A stretch of DNA of 64,000 nt. Source: Paraglaciecola arctica (lineage in GTDB: Bacteria > Pseudomonadota > Gammaproteobacteria > Enterobacterales > Alteromonadaceae). Under the pieces are notes generated by a model. It saw only the letters and a program-made list of their open reading frames with translations. It was not told the DNA's origin and did not search any database. Made by a program: the position numbers and the translations under genes. Of the stretch, positions 35,411-44,898 are shown piece after piece. Positions within the stretch are counted from its first letter, which is position 1, and each line of letters opens with the position of its first letter. The stretch is from NCBI RefSeq assembly GCF_018861065.1, contig NZ_JAHKQO010000031.1, forward strand, positions 186,001-250,000. The letters run 5' to 3'.

Positions 35411-36952
35411 TTATATGTAGCTTAACTTCAACCCTAACTCTTTAATGTATTCGCTTTCACTTTCAAAATCGGCTCTAAATACTGGTTTTTGTTCAAGCCA
35501 CTTATCGGGAAATTCAATGTGCAGCTTGTCTCCGTCGGCTTGCACGGAAAATTTTGGTAAAATGCCGTCCTGACGTTTTATGTTAAGCAATACTCCCAAA
35601 CGCAGTAGTGCAATTAGTTTAAATACTTTCTCTTGTGCTAGCAGCGTAAACTCAGGAACTTCTGCCACTTTAATTTTCTTACGGTAGAACCTAGTTAACG
35701 TTGCTAATAAGTTTTGTTGCTCTTGCCCAAAACCGGGTAATTCAATATTTTGCAGTATATAACCAGAATGACGTTGAATTCTGCGAGTATTAATTTGCAA
35801 ACCTACCTCATGCAATAGGGCTGCCCACGCCAACATGTTTTTTAATTCTTTATCGTCTATCTTCCATGCCTTTTTACATTGCTGATGTAATGTCATGGTA
35901 GTGGCAAGCACACGTTTGGCTTGCTCCACGTCAACGTCATATCGGGTAGCTAAGCTCTCAGCACTGCGTTGCCTGATATCTGGATGGGTCAGATGTTCTT
36001 CCATTTCATACAATACCCCTTCTCGCAGAGCATCCTGTGAATACTCCATTTCTTGAATATCTAAACTTTTAAAGGCGGCAATTAAAATGGCTAGGCCTGC
36101 TGCAAAAACTGGGCGTCTGTCGTCGGTTATTCCTTGAATTTGTAAGTCTCTACTATGGCCCGCTAGACAACATAAATCCTTCAAGGTGAGCAGGTCAGTA
36201 AGACAAACATGGTTTTCTCTATTGGTACTATCAAGTTGCCCTGCCAATTCAATAATAATTTTTATCGTGCCCGATGTACCTATACAAGTATTCCAACCTA
36301 TTTGCTTATACTTTTTATCAATCATCTCCAGTTCTTGTTGGGCACTGGTTATCGCTTTTTCAAAGGCTTTGGGTTTGAGTTCTCCTTGCCTAAAGAATCG
36401 ATTGGTATAACTGACGCACCCCATTTGTAGGCTTCGTAGCGCTGTTGTTTCAAAACCTTCTCCAATAATAAACTCAGTTGAACCACCACCTATATCAACG
36501 ACTAGGCGTTGTCCTTGTTGGTGATTGGTATGGGCTACGCCTTGATAAATAAGACGGGCTTCTTCTGCGCCAGATATCACCTCTATTGGAAATGGAAATA
36601 CTTTCTTTGCCGCTTTTAGAAAAGTTTTTGCATTACTGGCTTTTCGCAATGCGTGTGTGGCAACCACTCGAACAGACTGGGGATCAAATCCCTGCAAACT
36701 CTCGGCAATCACTTTTAACGTATCTAAGCCACGCTGCATGGCCTCTTCAGATAAAGCGCCATCAGTACCTAATCCGTCTGCTAAGCGTACTTTTTGTTTA
36801 ACGCGGTGCAAAATTTGCACTGAGCCGGCCACAATGCGAGCAACCACAAGGTGAAAACTATTTGAGCCTATATCCAATGCAGCGACCTTGCTATTGTCTC
36901 TTATCTCGACATTATCGAATGTAGAATCAGGTACATGATGAGGGTTAGACAT
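35411..36952 (-). CDS. ppx: Exopolyphosphatase (Ppx/GppA family)
   Basis: Ppx hydrolyses inorganic polyphosphate from its ends, releasing phosphate. The 513-aa protein has the ASKHA fold motif ALDIGSNSFHLVVARI, the second phosphate loop VDIGGGSTEFIIG, and an HD-like C-terminal region (AWAALLHEVGLQINTRRIQRHS is read across that domain). ATG 36952, with AAAAGGA upstream, overlaps the end of ppk by 8 bases, so the two are translationally coupled. It belongs to a Pho-box-preceded operon. Confidence 0.95.
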   Translation of the reverse strand: MSNPHHVPDSTFDNVEIRDNSKVAALDIGSNSFHLVVARIVAGSVQILHRVKQKVRLADGLGTDGALSEEAMQRGLDTLKVIAESLQGFDPQSVRVVATHALRKASNAKTFLKAAKKVFPFPIEVISGAEEARLIYQGVAHTNHQQGQRLVVDIGGGSTEFIIGEGFETTALRSLQMGCVSYTNRFFRQGELKPKAFEKAITSAQQELEMIDKKYKQIGWNTCIGTSGTIKIIIELAGQLDSTNRENHVCLTDLLTLKDLCCLAGHSRDLQIQGITDDRRPVFAAGLAILIAAFKSLDIQEMEYSQDALREGVLYEMEEHLTHPDIRQRSAESLATRYDVDVEQAKRVLATTMTLHQQCKKAWKIDDKELKNMLAWAALLHEVGLQINTRRIQRHSGYILQNIELPGFGQEQQNLLATLTRFYRKKIKVAEVPEFTLLAQEKVFKLIALLRLGVLLNIKRQDGILPKFSVQADGDKLHIEFPDKWLEQKPVFRADFESESEYIKELGLKLSYI

Positions 36953-39026
36953 TTTTGTCCTTTTCAAGAGTTTTCAAATAACGATATATTTCAATCTGTG
37001 ATCTCAACTTTTTGCGATTGCCCCTAGGCACATAATGATTGTTTTGTTGTTTGTCTATCACTCGAGCTTTGAGGGTATCCTTAAATTGAATATTTAATAT
37101 ATCCATAATTCTTCGTTTTAGGCTCTCATCATAAATAGGACATCCTACTTCAATTCTAAAGTCCATATTACGCGTCATCCAATCTGCAGAAGATATAAAC
37201 ATTTTTGAATCCCCAGCATTTTCAAACACCATTACACGAGGGTGCTCTAAAAAGCGGTCAACCACACTTATAACACTGATATTTTCACTCAAACCTCTTA
37301 CGCCAGGCACGAGTGAACACATACCACGAATTATGGCTTTTATCTTGACCCCAGCTTGACTCGCTTTGTATAAATCATCAATTAAAAGTTTATCATCTAA
37401 GTTGTTGATTTTAAGCGTTATCTCTGCCTTTATTCCTTCGTTGGCGTTTTGTATTTCTTGACGCACTAAGGCTTGGATTTTAGTTCGGGCATTGAGTGGC
37501 GAGACTTGCAAATGTTGGAACTTTTGTCTTCGGTAGGGCTGCTGAATAAATGTAAATACGGCTTCTGCTTCATTTGCAAGTTCTTGATTACGGGTAAATA
37601 AACTAAAGTCTGTGTATATTTTCGCTGTTTTTTCGTTGAAATTACCGGTGCCAAAATGAGCATAATTGATTAGCTCTCCATTTTCTTCTCGGGTGACCAC
37701 ACACAATTTACTGTGGATTTTCAACGAATGCATGCCGAAAACTACTTGAACCCCAGCATCGGTCATTTTTTTGGACCATTCAATATTGGCTTCTTCGTCA
37801 AATCTAGCGCGCAACTCAACTACCACTGTAACCTTTTTGCCATTGTCAACGGCATCAATCAAGGAGCTAATGACTCTTGACTGACTGGCGACGCGATAAA
37901 TATTGAGACGAATATGTTTAACACTCGGATCAAACGCTGCTTGACGAATGAATTCTGTTACATGTAAGAAACGATGGTAGGGGTAATGCAACAGAATATC
38001 TTTAGCAGTAATGGCGTCAAATACGGTGTCGTAATCTGAAAAATCCCTAGATGTCAGAGCCGGTAGTGACCTATTTTCTAAATAATCACGGCCTACGTTA
38101 GGAAATCCTATAAAGTCTTTAAAGTTACGGTACGGACCACTAGAAATGAGACTGTCATAGGAAGAAATTTTAAGGCGCTTTTTTAAGTCCTTGAGCATGT
38201 CGTTTGGCATTCTGCTGTCGTAGACCACTCGTACAGGTTCTGCAATTAACCTTTGTTTCATGCTATCAGACATTTTGTCTACATAACTCTCATCGATTTC
38301 ATCGTTGAGAGAATATTCTGAATCTCGCGTCATTTTGAAAGAGAATGCCTCAAGAGAATCGAAGTCAATAAAACCTTTAAATATACTCTCCAAGTTCAGA
38401 CGAATGATGTCATCCAACAAAATCATATATTTCTTTTTACGGCTTTTTTCTGGAGGGATAACCACAAATCGAGACATGTTTTGACTGGGGATCTCGATAG
38501 TGGCGTATGCCATAGCCTTTTCACCTTTATGAATGCCAACGTAAAGATAGGTAGAAAAGTCATTTAACCTAGAGAGTAACTTTACCTTCTTGTTTAACAA
38601 TACGGGGGCAATGTGGCGCAAAATTTTATTTTTGAAATAATCGCTTAGCCACTGGGTATGATATTCGTTTAGGTCTTCTTCGCCGAGTAAAAAAATATTA
38701 TATCGCGCTAAACCTTTGACCACATTGGCATGTATGCGATCAAAATTATTGGTCATCTCTAGAACTTTCTCTTGGATCCGTTCCATCAACAACTTAGTTT
38801 GTTCAGCTTCTTCGATCTCACCTTCATTTAAGTGAATATAAATTTTTCGTTTAACATCCGCTACGCGAACTCGATAAAACTCATCCATGTTATTTGAATA
38901 AATACCCAAAAATCGTATTCGTTCAATGATGGGGTTATTTACATCAGCAGCTTCTTGTAATACTCGTTGATTAAAGGAAAGCCAACTTAGTTCTTTAGGA
39001 TAATAAATGTTTTGGGTATCAGGCAT
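36945..39026 (-). CDS. ppk: Polyphosphate kinase 1
   Basis: Ppk1 reversibly polymerises the gamma phosphate of ATP into polyphosphate, at the inner membrane. The 693-aa protein is full length (E. coli 688). It has the N-terminal segment ELSWLSFNQRVLQEA and the catalytic-histidine motif MHSLKIHSKLCVV with HFGTGNFNEKTAKIYTD. A second phospholipase-D-like site is SSADWMTRNMDFRIEV. It is first in the ppk-ppx operon and is preceded by a Pho box on its own strand. Confidence 0.97.
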   Translation of the reverse strand: MPDTQNIYYPKELSWLSFNQRVLQEAADVNNPIIERIRFLGIYSNNMDEFYRVRVADVKRKIYIHLNEGEIEEAEQTKLLMERIQEKVLEMTNNFDRIHANVVKGLARYNIFLLGEEDLNEYHTQWLSDYFKNKILRHIAPVLLNKKVKLLSRLNDFSTYLYVGIHKGEKAMAYATIEIPSQNMSRFVVIPPEKSRKKKYMILLDDIIRLNLESIFKGFIDFDSLEAFSFKMTRDSEYSLNDEIDESYVDKMSDSMKQRLIAEPVRVVYDSRMPNDMLKDLKKRLKISSYDSLISSGPYRNFKDFIGFPNVGRDYLENRSLPALTSRDFSDYDTVFDAITAKDILLHYPYHRFLHVTEFIRQAAFDPSVKHIRLNIYRVASQSRVISSLIDAVDNGKKVTVVVELRARFDEEANIEWSKKMTDAGVQVVFGMHSLKIHSKLCVVTREENGELINYAHFGTGNFNEKTAKIYTDFSLFTRNQELANEAEAVFTFIQQPYRRQKFQHLQVSPLNARTKIQALVRQEIQNANEGIKAEITLKINNLDDKLLIDDLYKASQAGVKIKAIIRGMCSLVPGVRGLSENISVISVVDRFLEHPRVMVFENAGDSKMFISSADWMTRNMDFRIEVGCPIYDESLKRRIMDILNIQFKDTLKARVIDKQQNNHYVPRGNRKKLRSQIEIYRYLKTLEKDKNV

Positions 39027-39068
39027 ACATCACTCTTAACATAGTTAATGTTATCAATCGTCTATTGC

Positions 39069-39090
39069 AATTATGACAATTTAATGACAA
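39069..39090 (-). promoter_or_regulatory. Pho box upstream of ppk-ppx
   Basis: On the minus strand TTGTCAT TAAA TTGTCAT gives two TGTCAT hexamers with start-to-start spacing of 11 bp (plus-strand ATGACA at 39073 and 39084), the 7-4-7 arrangement of the PhoB box. It lies about 45 bases upstream of the ppk ATG. Confidence 0.8.
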
Positions 39091-39100
39091 TCGCCTTAGT

Positions 39101-39604
39101 TTACTGAATTTCAATATCAACCATTAAGTCATTAGCGACGTTTTCTAACTTATCTCTCAAGGTCTCTAAGTCAAAATCTGCGGCAACTGTAATGATGGCT
39201 TTAGCTTTAAATAGTTCGCCTCCCCAATTCGGAGCACTCTCGAGTCGGGAATCAAATTTTACGATGTTTAAGTTAAATTGGCTTAAAATTTGGGTTATCT
39301 CTTGTACTATACCGGTTTTGTCGTTACCCATAATGTCTATTTGTACACTTTGTTGAGCGATTGAATGCTCGGTTAAACCTGGTAACAAGTGTATTTTTAA
39401 ATCTGGGTGTTGTGAAAATAGCTCCATAAGTGTCTGGTGTTTTTCTGCAGGCAAGTCAACTTCAACAAATCCAGCAAAATGTCCCGCCATATGTGAAAAA
39501 TTACTGCCTAACCAATTGCCTCCCATTTCGTAGACTGTTTTGGCTAAATCACTTATTAATCCTGGTTTATCGCTTCCAACTAAAGTAAATATTATGGGTT
39601 TCAT
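39101..39604 (-). CDS. ACT-domain regulator, GcvR-like
   Basis: This 167-aa protein has two ACT domains (about 4-75 and 88-165). The first starts IIFTLVGSDKPGLISDLAKT and the second has DIMGNDKTGIVQEITQIL, the layout of GcvR, the accessory repressor of the glycine cleavage operon. ACT domains bind amino acids. It lies just upstream of ppk on the same strand, 74 bases before it. The ppk Pho box sits in that gap, so ppk can be expressed separately. Confidence 0.85.
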   Translation of the reverse strand: MKPIIFTLVGSDKPGLISDLAKTVYEMGGNWLGSNFSHMAGHFAGFVEVDLPAEKHQTLMELFSQHPDLKIHLLPGLTEHSIAQQSVQIDIMGNDKTGIVQEITQILSQFNLNIVKFDSRLESAPNWGGELFKAKAIITVAADFDLETLRDKLENVANDLMVDIEIQ

Positions 39605-39662
39605 AAAAGTGTCACATATCTGTAATAAAGTAAAAATGAGAGCCTGATGCTCGACTAAACTG

Positions 39663-39848
39663 CTTAGATAAATAGCCTAATACATTCTATCTAAGATGTA
39701 AGGTATTATTTGAAATCAAAAAATACCTTAATTGTGGTTGTGCTGAATCTTCAAACTTTAGAAAATTCAATGTAATCAAAATGCCATATTCAATTGATAA
39801 CATGGTTTAGAGGGTCACAAATAGAGGCCATATTTGTGTTTAGCCCTC
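39663..39848. promoter_or_regulatory. Three inverted repeats in gcvR-like/DUF47 divergent region
   Basis: Within the 289-base spacer: CTTAGATA/TATCTAAG (39663-39695), TAAGGTATT/AATACCTTA (39699-39730), and a long hairpin GAGGG + CACAAATA/TATTTGTG + CCCTC (39810-39848). None has a T run. They may be operators or RNA structures in the leader of the DUF47-pit transcript. Confidence 0.45.
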
Positions 39849-39893
39849 AAATTAGACTAACGTTATCTGTGTTTTTAATCGAAGAGAAAACTT

Positions 39894-40571
39894 ATGCCAA
39901 TTAATTCTTTTTTGGGGGTGTTTGCTAAATCACCGCTGAAGCCCCTAGAAGATCACATCAACATTGTTCACAAATGCAGTCGCGCATTATTACCCTTTTT
40001 TGAAGCGGTATATGCACAAGATTGGAAAACTGCTCAAGAACATCAAAAAGCTATTTCAATGATGGAGAAGCAGGCTGATGTGATTAAACGTGAACTTCGG
40101 ATTAATTTGCCTCAGGGTATTTTTATGCCCATTCAACGTCAGGATGTATTGGACTTGTTGACGCAGCAAGACAAAATTGCGAATAAAGCAAAAGATATAT
40201 CAGGACGCATTTTAGGTCGTCAATTAGCCATACCAGTGGAATTACATGAGTCATTTCTTGAATATTTGAATCGTTGTTTGGACGCGACTAACCAGGCAAA
40301 GAAAGTCATTAACGAACTCGATGATTTACTCGAAACTGGCTTTAGAGGACGCGAGTTACGATTGGTTGAAGATATGATTGAACGCTTAGATGATATCGAA
40401 GACGACACAGATAAATTGCAAGTTAGCCTTAGAAGAGGATTGCTGGCTCTTGAAAAAGACCTCAATCCAGTAGATGTCATGTTTTTATATAGCATTATTG
40501 ATTGGGTCGGCGAGTTGGCCGATATTTCCGAACGAGTCGGTTCTCGCCTCGAATTGATGTTAGCCAACTAA
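39894..40571 (+). CDS. DUF47/PhoU-like protein, TIGR00153 family
   Basis: This 225-aa all-helical cytoplasmic protein resembles PhoU. It belongs to the DUF47/TIGR00153 family that is almost always encoded next to Pit phosphate transporters. Readable features are FEAVYAQDWKTA near residue 38, EKQADVIKRELRINLPQGIF, and a long C-terminal helix with DIEDDTDKLQ. It probably gates or stabilises the partner transporter. The pit gene follows after 12 bases. Confidence 0.92.
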   Translation: MPINSFLGVFAKSPLKPLEDHINIVHKCSRALLPFFEAVYAQDWKTAQEHQKAISMMEKQADVIKRELRINLPQGIFMPIQRQDVLDLLTQQDKIANKAKDISGRILGRQLAIPVELHESFLEYLNRCLDATNQAKKVINELDDLLETGFRGRELRLVEDMIERLDDIEDDTDKLQVSLRRGLLALEKDLNPVDVMFLYSIIDWVGELADISERVGSRLELMLAN

Positions 40572-40583
40572 GAGATTCTCAGA

Positions 40584-41852
40584 ATGGAAATAATTAACAA
40601 TTACGGTTTCGTTTTAATCGTAGTCGCCGCTGCGGTCGGCTTTATTATGGCATGGGGTATTGGTGCCAATGACGTAGCCAATGCGATGGGAACCTCTGTA
40701 GGTTCAAAGGCATTGACCATAAAACAAGCGATTTTTATTGCGATGGTATTTGAGTTTGCAGGGGCGTACTTAGCCGGTGGCGAAGTGACCTCGACAATTC
40801 GAAAAGGTATTATTGATTCCTCCTATTTTATCGATAGCCCCGAGTTATTGGTGTATGGAATGATATCTGCACTCTTTTCTGCCGGCGTCTGGTTGGGCAT
40901 TGCTTCCTACCTCGGTTGGCCTGTATCAACAACCCATTCAATTATAGGGGCAATTGTTGGTTTTGCTGCAGTAGGCGTGAGTGCAGATGCCGTGGAATGG
41001 GCCAAAGTGAGCGGTATCGTTGGTAGTTGGGTTGTCACGCCTGCTATTTCGGGATTTATTGCTTTTTTGATATTTCAGTCAGCGCAAAAACTCATTTTTG
41101 ATACAGACAACCCCTTCGAAAGCGCCAAACGTTATGTACCTTTTTATATGGTGTTAGCCGGGTTTGTTATGGCGCTAGTGACAATTAAAAAGGGGTTGAA
41201 ACACGTTGGTTTAAATATCCCAGCTGAACAAGATTATATTATTGCGATAGGCGTTGCGGTATTGGTTGGTATAGTTGGTAAGTTGTTTATTAGCCGTATA
41301 CAGATCAACCCAAAAAGTAAAAGAGAAGATCAGTTTGCCAATGTTGAAAAAGTGTTTGCTATTTTAATGATAGTGACAGCTTGTTGTATGGCATTCGCTC
41401 ATGGTTCAAATGATGTGGCAAATGCAATAGGCCCGTTAGCGGCAGTGGTCAGTATTGTTGAAAGTGGTGGTGAAATCGGTAAGAGTGCCCAGCTAGTGTG
41501 GTGGATTTTACCCCTTGGAGGCATTGGAATTGTGGCTGGTTTGGCTCTTTTTGGCCATCGAGTGATTAAAACTATCGGTAATGGTATTACCCATCTTACT
41601 CCAAGTCGCGGTTTTGCAGCAGAATTGGCTGCCGCTTGTACCGTAGTTATTGCATCGGGTGCCGGGTTACCTATCTCAACAACACAAACCTTAGTTGGTG
41701 CAGTATTAGGTGTAGGCATGGCGAGAGGTATCGCTGCCATAAACCTAAGTGTTGTAAGAAATATTGTGGTGTCTTGGGTGATAACTTTGCCGGCAGGTGC
41801 AGGTTTATCTATTATCTTCTTCTTTATGATTAAAGGTATCTTTGCGCCTTAG
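40584..41852 (+). CDS. pit: Low-affinity inorganic phosphate transporter, Pit family
   Basis: This 422-aa inner-membrane transporter has the duplicated Pit signature: GIGANDVANAMGTSVGSKALT near residue 25, and GSNDVANAIGPLAAV near residue 275. Each is followed by a P-S-T-T motif (GWPVSTTHS; GLPISTTQT). About ten membrane segments are visible. Pit proteins carry metal-phosphate by proton (in marine species possibly Na+) symport. The co-encoded DUF47 protein is just upstream. No Pho box precedes this pair, unlike its neighbours. Confidence 0.95.
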   Translation: MEIINNYGFVLIVVAAAVGFIMAWGIGANDVANAMGTSVGSKALTIKQAIFIAMVFEFAGAYLAGGEVTSTIRKGIIDSSYFIDSPELLVYGMISALFSAGVWLGIASYLGWPVSTTHSIIGAIVGFAAVGVSADAVEWAKVSGIVGSWVVTPAISGFIAFLIFQSAQKLIFDTDNPFESAKRYVPFYMVLAGFVMALVTIKKGLKHVGLNIPAEQDYIIAIGVAVLVGIVGKLFISRIQINPKSKREDQFANVEKVFAILMIVTACCMAFAHGSNDVANAIGPLAAVVSIVESGGEIGKSAQLVWWILPLGGIGIVAGLALFGHRVIKTIGNGITHLTPSRGFAAELAAACTVVIASGAGLPISTTQTLVGAVLGVGMARGIAAINLSVVRNIVVSWVITLPAGAGLSIIFFFMIKGIFAP

Positions 41853-41881
41853 GACTTAGCTAGTAAAAATCTAATACTTTG

Positions 41882-41911
41882 AAAGCCAGAAGCAATGCTT
41901 CTGGCTTTTTT
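41882..41911 (+). terminator. Rho-independent terminator after pit
   Basis: Perfect 12-bp stem AAAGCCAGAAGC/GCTTCTGGCTTT with a 3-base loop and trailing T. Confidence 0.92.
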
Positions 41912-41989
41912 GTATGTATCCCCATTCTCAGTTTATGAACAAAGTCATTTAGCAGTTTGCAACAATTTAACACTCTGTCACTTTTGCTT

Positions 41990-42022
41990 TGTCATAAATT
42001 TGTAATAAAAACGTCATAAAGC
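41990..42022 (+). promoter_or_regulatory. Three-unit Pho box upstream of porin
   Basis: TGTCAT (41990), TGTAAT (42001) and CGTCAT (42012) repeat every 11 bp, each followed by an A-rich 5-mer, as in PhoB boxes. A further TGTCAC at 41976 is out of phase. A TAGAAT at 42047 could be the -10. The porin ATG is at 42095. Confidence 0.85.
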
Positions 42023-42094
42023 TTATGGCTTGCCCTAATAAGAGAGTAGAATGAGAGGTTAGGTTGAACCCACAATAGTTTGAACGTCGAATTT

Positions 42095-43003
42095 ATGAAA
42101 TTGACTAGAAGATTATCAGTTGCATTGGTCACCAGTTGTCTTTCAGCTGTGGGTGCTGCAGATCCAATTAAGTTTTATGGTTTAATGAACGTTTCGGCGC
42201 AATCATCCGATGAAGGAGAGAGTCGTTTTACGGAATTACGAAGCAACAATTCACGAATGGGTGTAAAAGGTAATTTAAAATTAGACAGTGATCTAGAAGT
42301 AGTTTACATGGCGGAATGGCGAGTAGACTTAACCGACGAATCCGGCTCAGATAATATTTCAGCTCGTAACCAATACATGGGCCTTAAGGGGAGTTTTGGT
42401 TCGGTGTTACTGGGTAGAAATGACACAGTGTTAAAACAGTCGCAAGGTGAAATCGACCTATTTAATCATTACGAAGCTGATTTAAAAGGTTTATGGCAGG
42501 GGGAAAATCGCATGGAAAATTCCGTGACTTACTTTTCGCCAAAGTTTAAAGGATTTACATTTGGAGCGTCGTATATTGCACAGGATAATACACAAGGGAA
42601 TGACGCCCAGTCATTTTCAATTTCTTATGGCGATAAATACCTAAATAAAAGTCAATGGTTTGCTGCAGTCGCAGCTGATATTGATATGAAAGGATATGAT
42701 ACGCAACGTGTCTCTGTTCAAACAAAATTTGATAACTTAAAACTTGGGATGATTTTGCATAATCAAAAGCTTATCGCAACAGGTAAGTCAGAAGATGGTG
42801 CTCTTGTTAGTGCAGCATACAGTATCGGGAAAATAGTTGTGAAAGTGCAGTATCAAGTCGCAGGTAACGATGATAGTGCCTCTGTAGGTGCAGACTATGC
42901 GTTGGGTCAATCTACTAAGGCATTCCTTTGGTTCACTAATCGAAATTTACAGGACAGCGCCGACAGCTCCTGGTTGGCAGCGGGTCTCGAACACAAGTTC
43001 TAG
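42095..43003 (+). CDS. Outer-membrane porin, Pho-box-controlled
   Basis: This 302-aa protein has a clear signal peptide (MKLTRRLSVALVTSCLSAVG, then Ala-Ala) and then a general-porin start (DPIKFYGLMNVSAQ). Alternating beta strands follow, including FGSVLLGRNDTVL, and it ends in a strand with terminal Phe (LAAGLEHKF), as outer-membrane barrels do. It resembles the Gram-negative porin (porin_4) family and would form about 16 strands. The Pho box suggests uptake of phosphate or phosphate esters, but selectivity cannot be read. The frame extends to TTG 42080; ATG 42095 fits the signal peptide. Confidence 0.85.
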   Translation: MKLTRRLSVALVTSCLSAVGAADPIKFYGLMNVSAQSSDEGESRFTELRSNNSRMGVKGNLKLDSDLEVVYMAEWRVDLTDESGSDNISARNQYMGLKGSFGSVLLGRNDTVLKQSQGEIDLFNHYEADLKGLWQGENRMENSVTYFSPKFKGFTFGASYIAQDNTQGNDAQSFSISYGDKYLNKSQWFAAVAADIDMKGYDTQRVSVQTKFDNLKLGMILHNQKLIATGKSEDGALVSAAYSIGKIVVKVQYQVAGNDDSASVGADYALGQSTKAFLWFTNRNLQDSADSSWLAAGLEHKF

Positions 43004-43201
43004 TATTTGTGAAAATTAGCTGAGTTATCAATCCCAAACTATTTGTATGCGGTACTTTCAAACGGGCCGTTGTTCTCTATGATGTTTGTAAGTTTTTGAT
43101 TTAAAATGATAAAAAAATAATTTTGTCCATATTCTTTGATGATTAGAAATATCGCAACCTTAAACGGTAATCCAATATTAAACTTTTGTGACATCTGATC
43201 G

Positions 43202-43223
43202 GTGTAACAAAACTGTCATGCTC
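43202..43223 (+). promoter_or_regulatory. Pho box upstream of lipoprotein-TonB receptor pair
   Basis: GTGTAAC AAAA CTGTCAT gives TGTAAC (43203) and TGTCAT (43214) 11 bp apart, the 7-4-7 PhoB half-site arrangement. It lies about 61 bases upstream of the lipoprotein ATG at 43284. Confidence 0.75.
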
Positions 43224-43283
43224 CTTCGCTATCCTAGCCGCGTTTTTTAATTCTAATAATTTTACTCGCATTTGGAGAGCACA

Positions 43284-44873
43284 ATGGAAATCAATAATAC
43301 TTTCAAAGCTAGCGCAATTGTTTTAGCGTTGGCACTAGCCGGTTGTGGTGGCGATATCAATATTACCCCTACTGTTAACGATACTAGTGTTAATAACAGT
43401 AATAATACAACGACTACTACTAATGAAGGTAATGGCAACGTTGACACAGGTACTGATGAAAACCCATGTGCTTCTTATGACGATTCTGGTTCTACAGTGC
43501 AAGGTGAATACACGGGTGGAAACTGTGAATATAGCAAAAACTTTGTAAGCGCAGCTAGTCCACTATCTTCAGATATCACCTTAGCCAAGCTTGATAACGG
43601 TGGTGTACATTTCTTTGAGAGCTCACTGGTTGTGGGTGAAAACTGTAATACTTCTGATAACTGTACGCTTGTGGTTGATGGACCGACTTTAGAAATTGAA
43701 GCCGGTGCAACATTAGCATTTGATGATTCTTCTTCTCGTGTCCAAATTAACCGCGGCGCAAATATCGAAGCTGTTGGTACTTACAGTGACCCAATTACTT
43801 TTACTTCAGCTAATGCAATCGCAAGCTTAAAAGTTTCTGATGCTCAACCTCAAGATTGGGGCGGTATTATGATTGACGGTTTTGGTATCACTGATCAGTG
43901 TTCTGATGCAGAGCGAGCAGCGGTTACATGTAATGCAGAAAGTGAAGGGGCCGTTACTTATTACGGTGGCAACGACAACACTGACAACAGTGGTACATTA
44001 AAATTCGTTAAAATTCATTATGCAGGTGGTTTGCCAGCAGGTGCTGAAGAAGGTAACGATTTGAACTCTCTAAGCTTATTTGCTGTAGGTTCAGGTACTA
44101 CTATTGACTACGTCGACATCTATGCTGGATATGATGATGGTATCGAATTGTTTGGTGGTGCAGTTGATCTTAAGCACATTGTGGTAACTGATACTCAAGA
44201 TGACAGTATTGATATTGACGCTGGCTGGAGTGGTAACGCACAATTCATCTTAGTTAAACATGGTACTGTTATGAACGCAGCAGGTAATTCTATCAACATG
44301 GGTAACGGTGGCTTTGAGTCTGACGGGACTAAAGTTAAAGATAACAACGTTGCGCCTTCTGCACCACAAATTGCCAACGTAACTGTTATTACTACAGATG
44401 TTAACTCTGTACGTGACGATAATCCTTCAGTAGCTATCAAGTTAGATGACTTTATCTCTGCTACTTGGTACAACACGGTTTTAGTTAAAACCTCTGCTAC
44501 TCAAACACATTGTTTCGAAAACTCTTCTGATGCAGAGCAAGTGATTGTTGATGGCGACGTGTCAATGAAAAACTCTGTGGCTGCTTGTGCAGTATTAGCT
44601 AAATCAGAAACAGTTGGAAGCACAACTTTCACTAACTGGTTAACTGATAATGCAGACGACATGAACACTGTTTCTGGTGGCGATGCAGACGTACTTGCAA
44701 GCAACGGTTTTGCTACTATCGCTGACCTTAAAACGCCATTCGACATGACTACTATCGATGCTAATTTCTTTGAAAGTGTAGACTTTATCGGTGCGGTAAG
44801 CCCAACTGATACTTCAAGTGACTGGTATGATTGGGCAAAAGATGCCTATGAAAATGCCATGGCTGACGAATAA
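43284..44873 (+). CDS. Surface lipoprotein with beta-helix-like domain, partner of TonB receptor
   Basis: This 529-aa lipoprotein has a signal with lipobox LAGC (Cys21). A low-complexity Asn/Thr-rich linker follows (about 25-60), then an extended region with right-handed beta-helix character (QDWGGIMIDGFG, YAGYDDGIELFGGAVDLKHI, TDTQDDSIDIDAGW). Several Cys suggest disulfides. It is encoded directly before a TonB receptor, so it may act as an outer-surface substrate-binding partner, as SusD does for SusC; that is inference. The product is probably abundant, since a terminator follows it. The start has GGAGAG upstream; TTG 43272 is less likely. Confidence 0.75.
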   Translation: MEINNTFKASAIVLALALAGCGGDINITPTVNDTSVNNSNNTTTTTNEGNGNVDTGTDENPCASYDDSGSTVQGEYTGGNCEYSKNFVSAASPLSSDITLAKLDNGGVHFFESSLVVGENCNTSDNCTLVVDGPTLEIEAGATLAFDDSSSRVQINRGANIEAVGTYSDPITFTSANAIASLKVSDAQPQDWGGIMIDGFGITDQCSDAERAAVTCNAESEGAVTYYGGNDNTDNSGTLKFVKIHYAGGLPAGAEEGNDLNSLSLFAVGSGTTIDYVDIYAGYDDGIELFGGAVDLKHIVVTDTQDDSIDIDAGWSGNAQFILVKHGTVMNAAGNSINMGNGGFESDGTKVKDNNVAPSAPQIANVTVITTDVNSVRDDNPSVAIKLDDFISATWYNTVLVKTSATQTHCFENSSDAEQVIVDGDVSMKNSVAACAVLAKSETVGSTTFTNWLTDNADDMNTVSGGDADVLASNGFATIADLKTPFDMTTIDANFFESVDFIGAVSPTDTSSDWYDWAKDAYENAMADE

Positions 44874-44898
44874 TAAGTCGTTTAGCAAACAAATGTAT

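Noticed and set aside
41976-41981. TGTCAC as a fourth unit of the porin Pho box
   Set aside because: It is 14 rather than 11 bases from the next unit, so it is out of phase.
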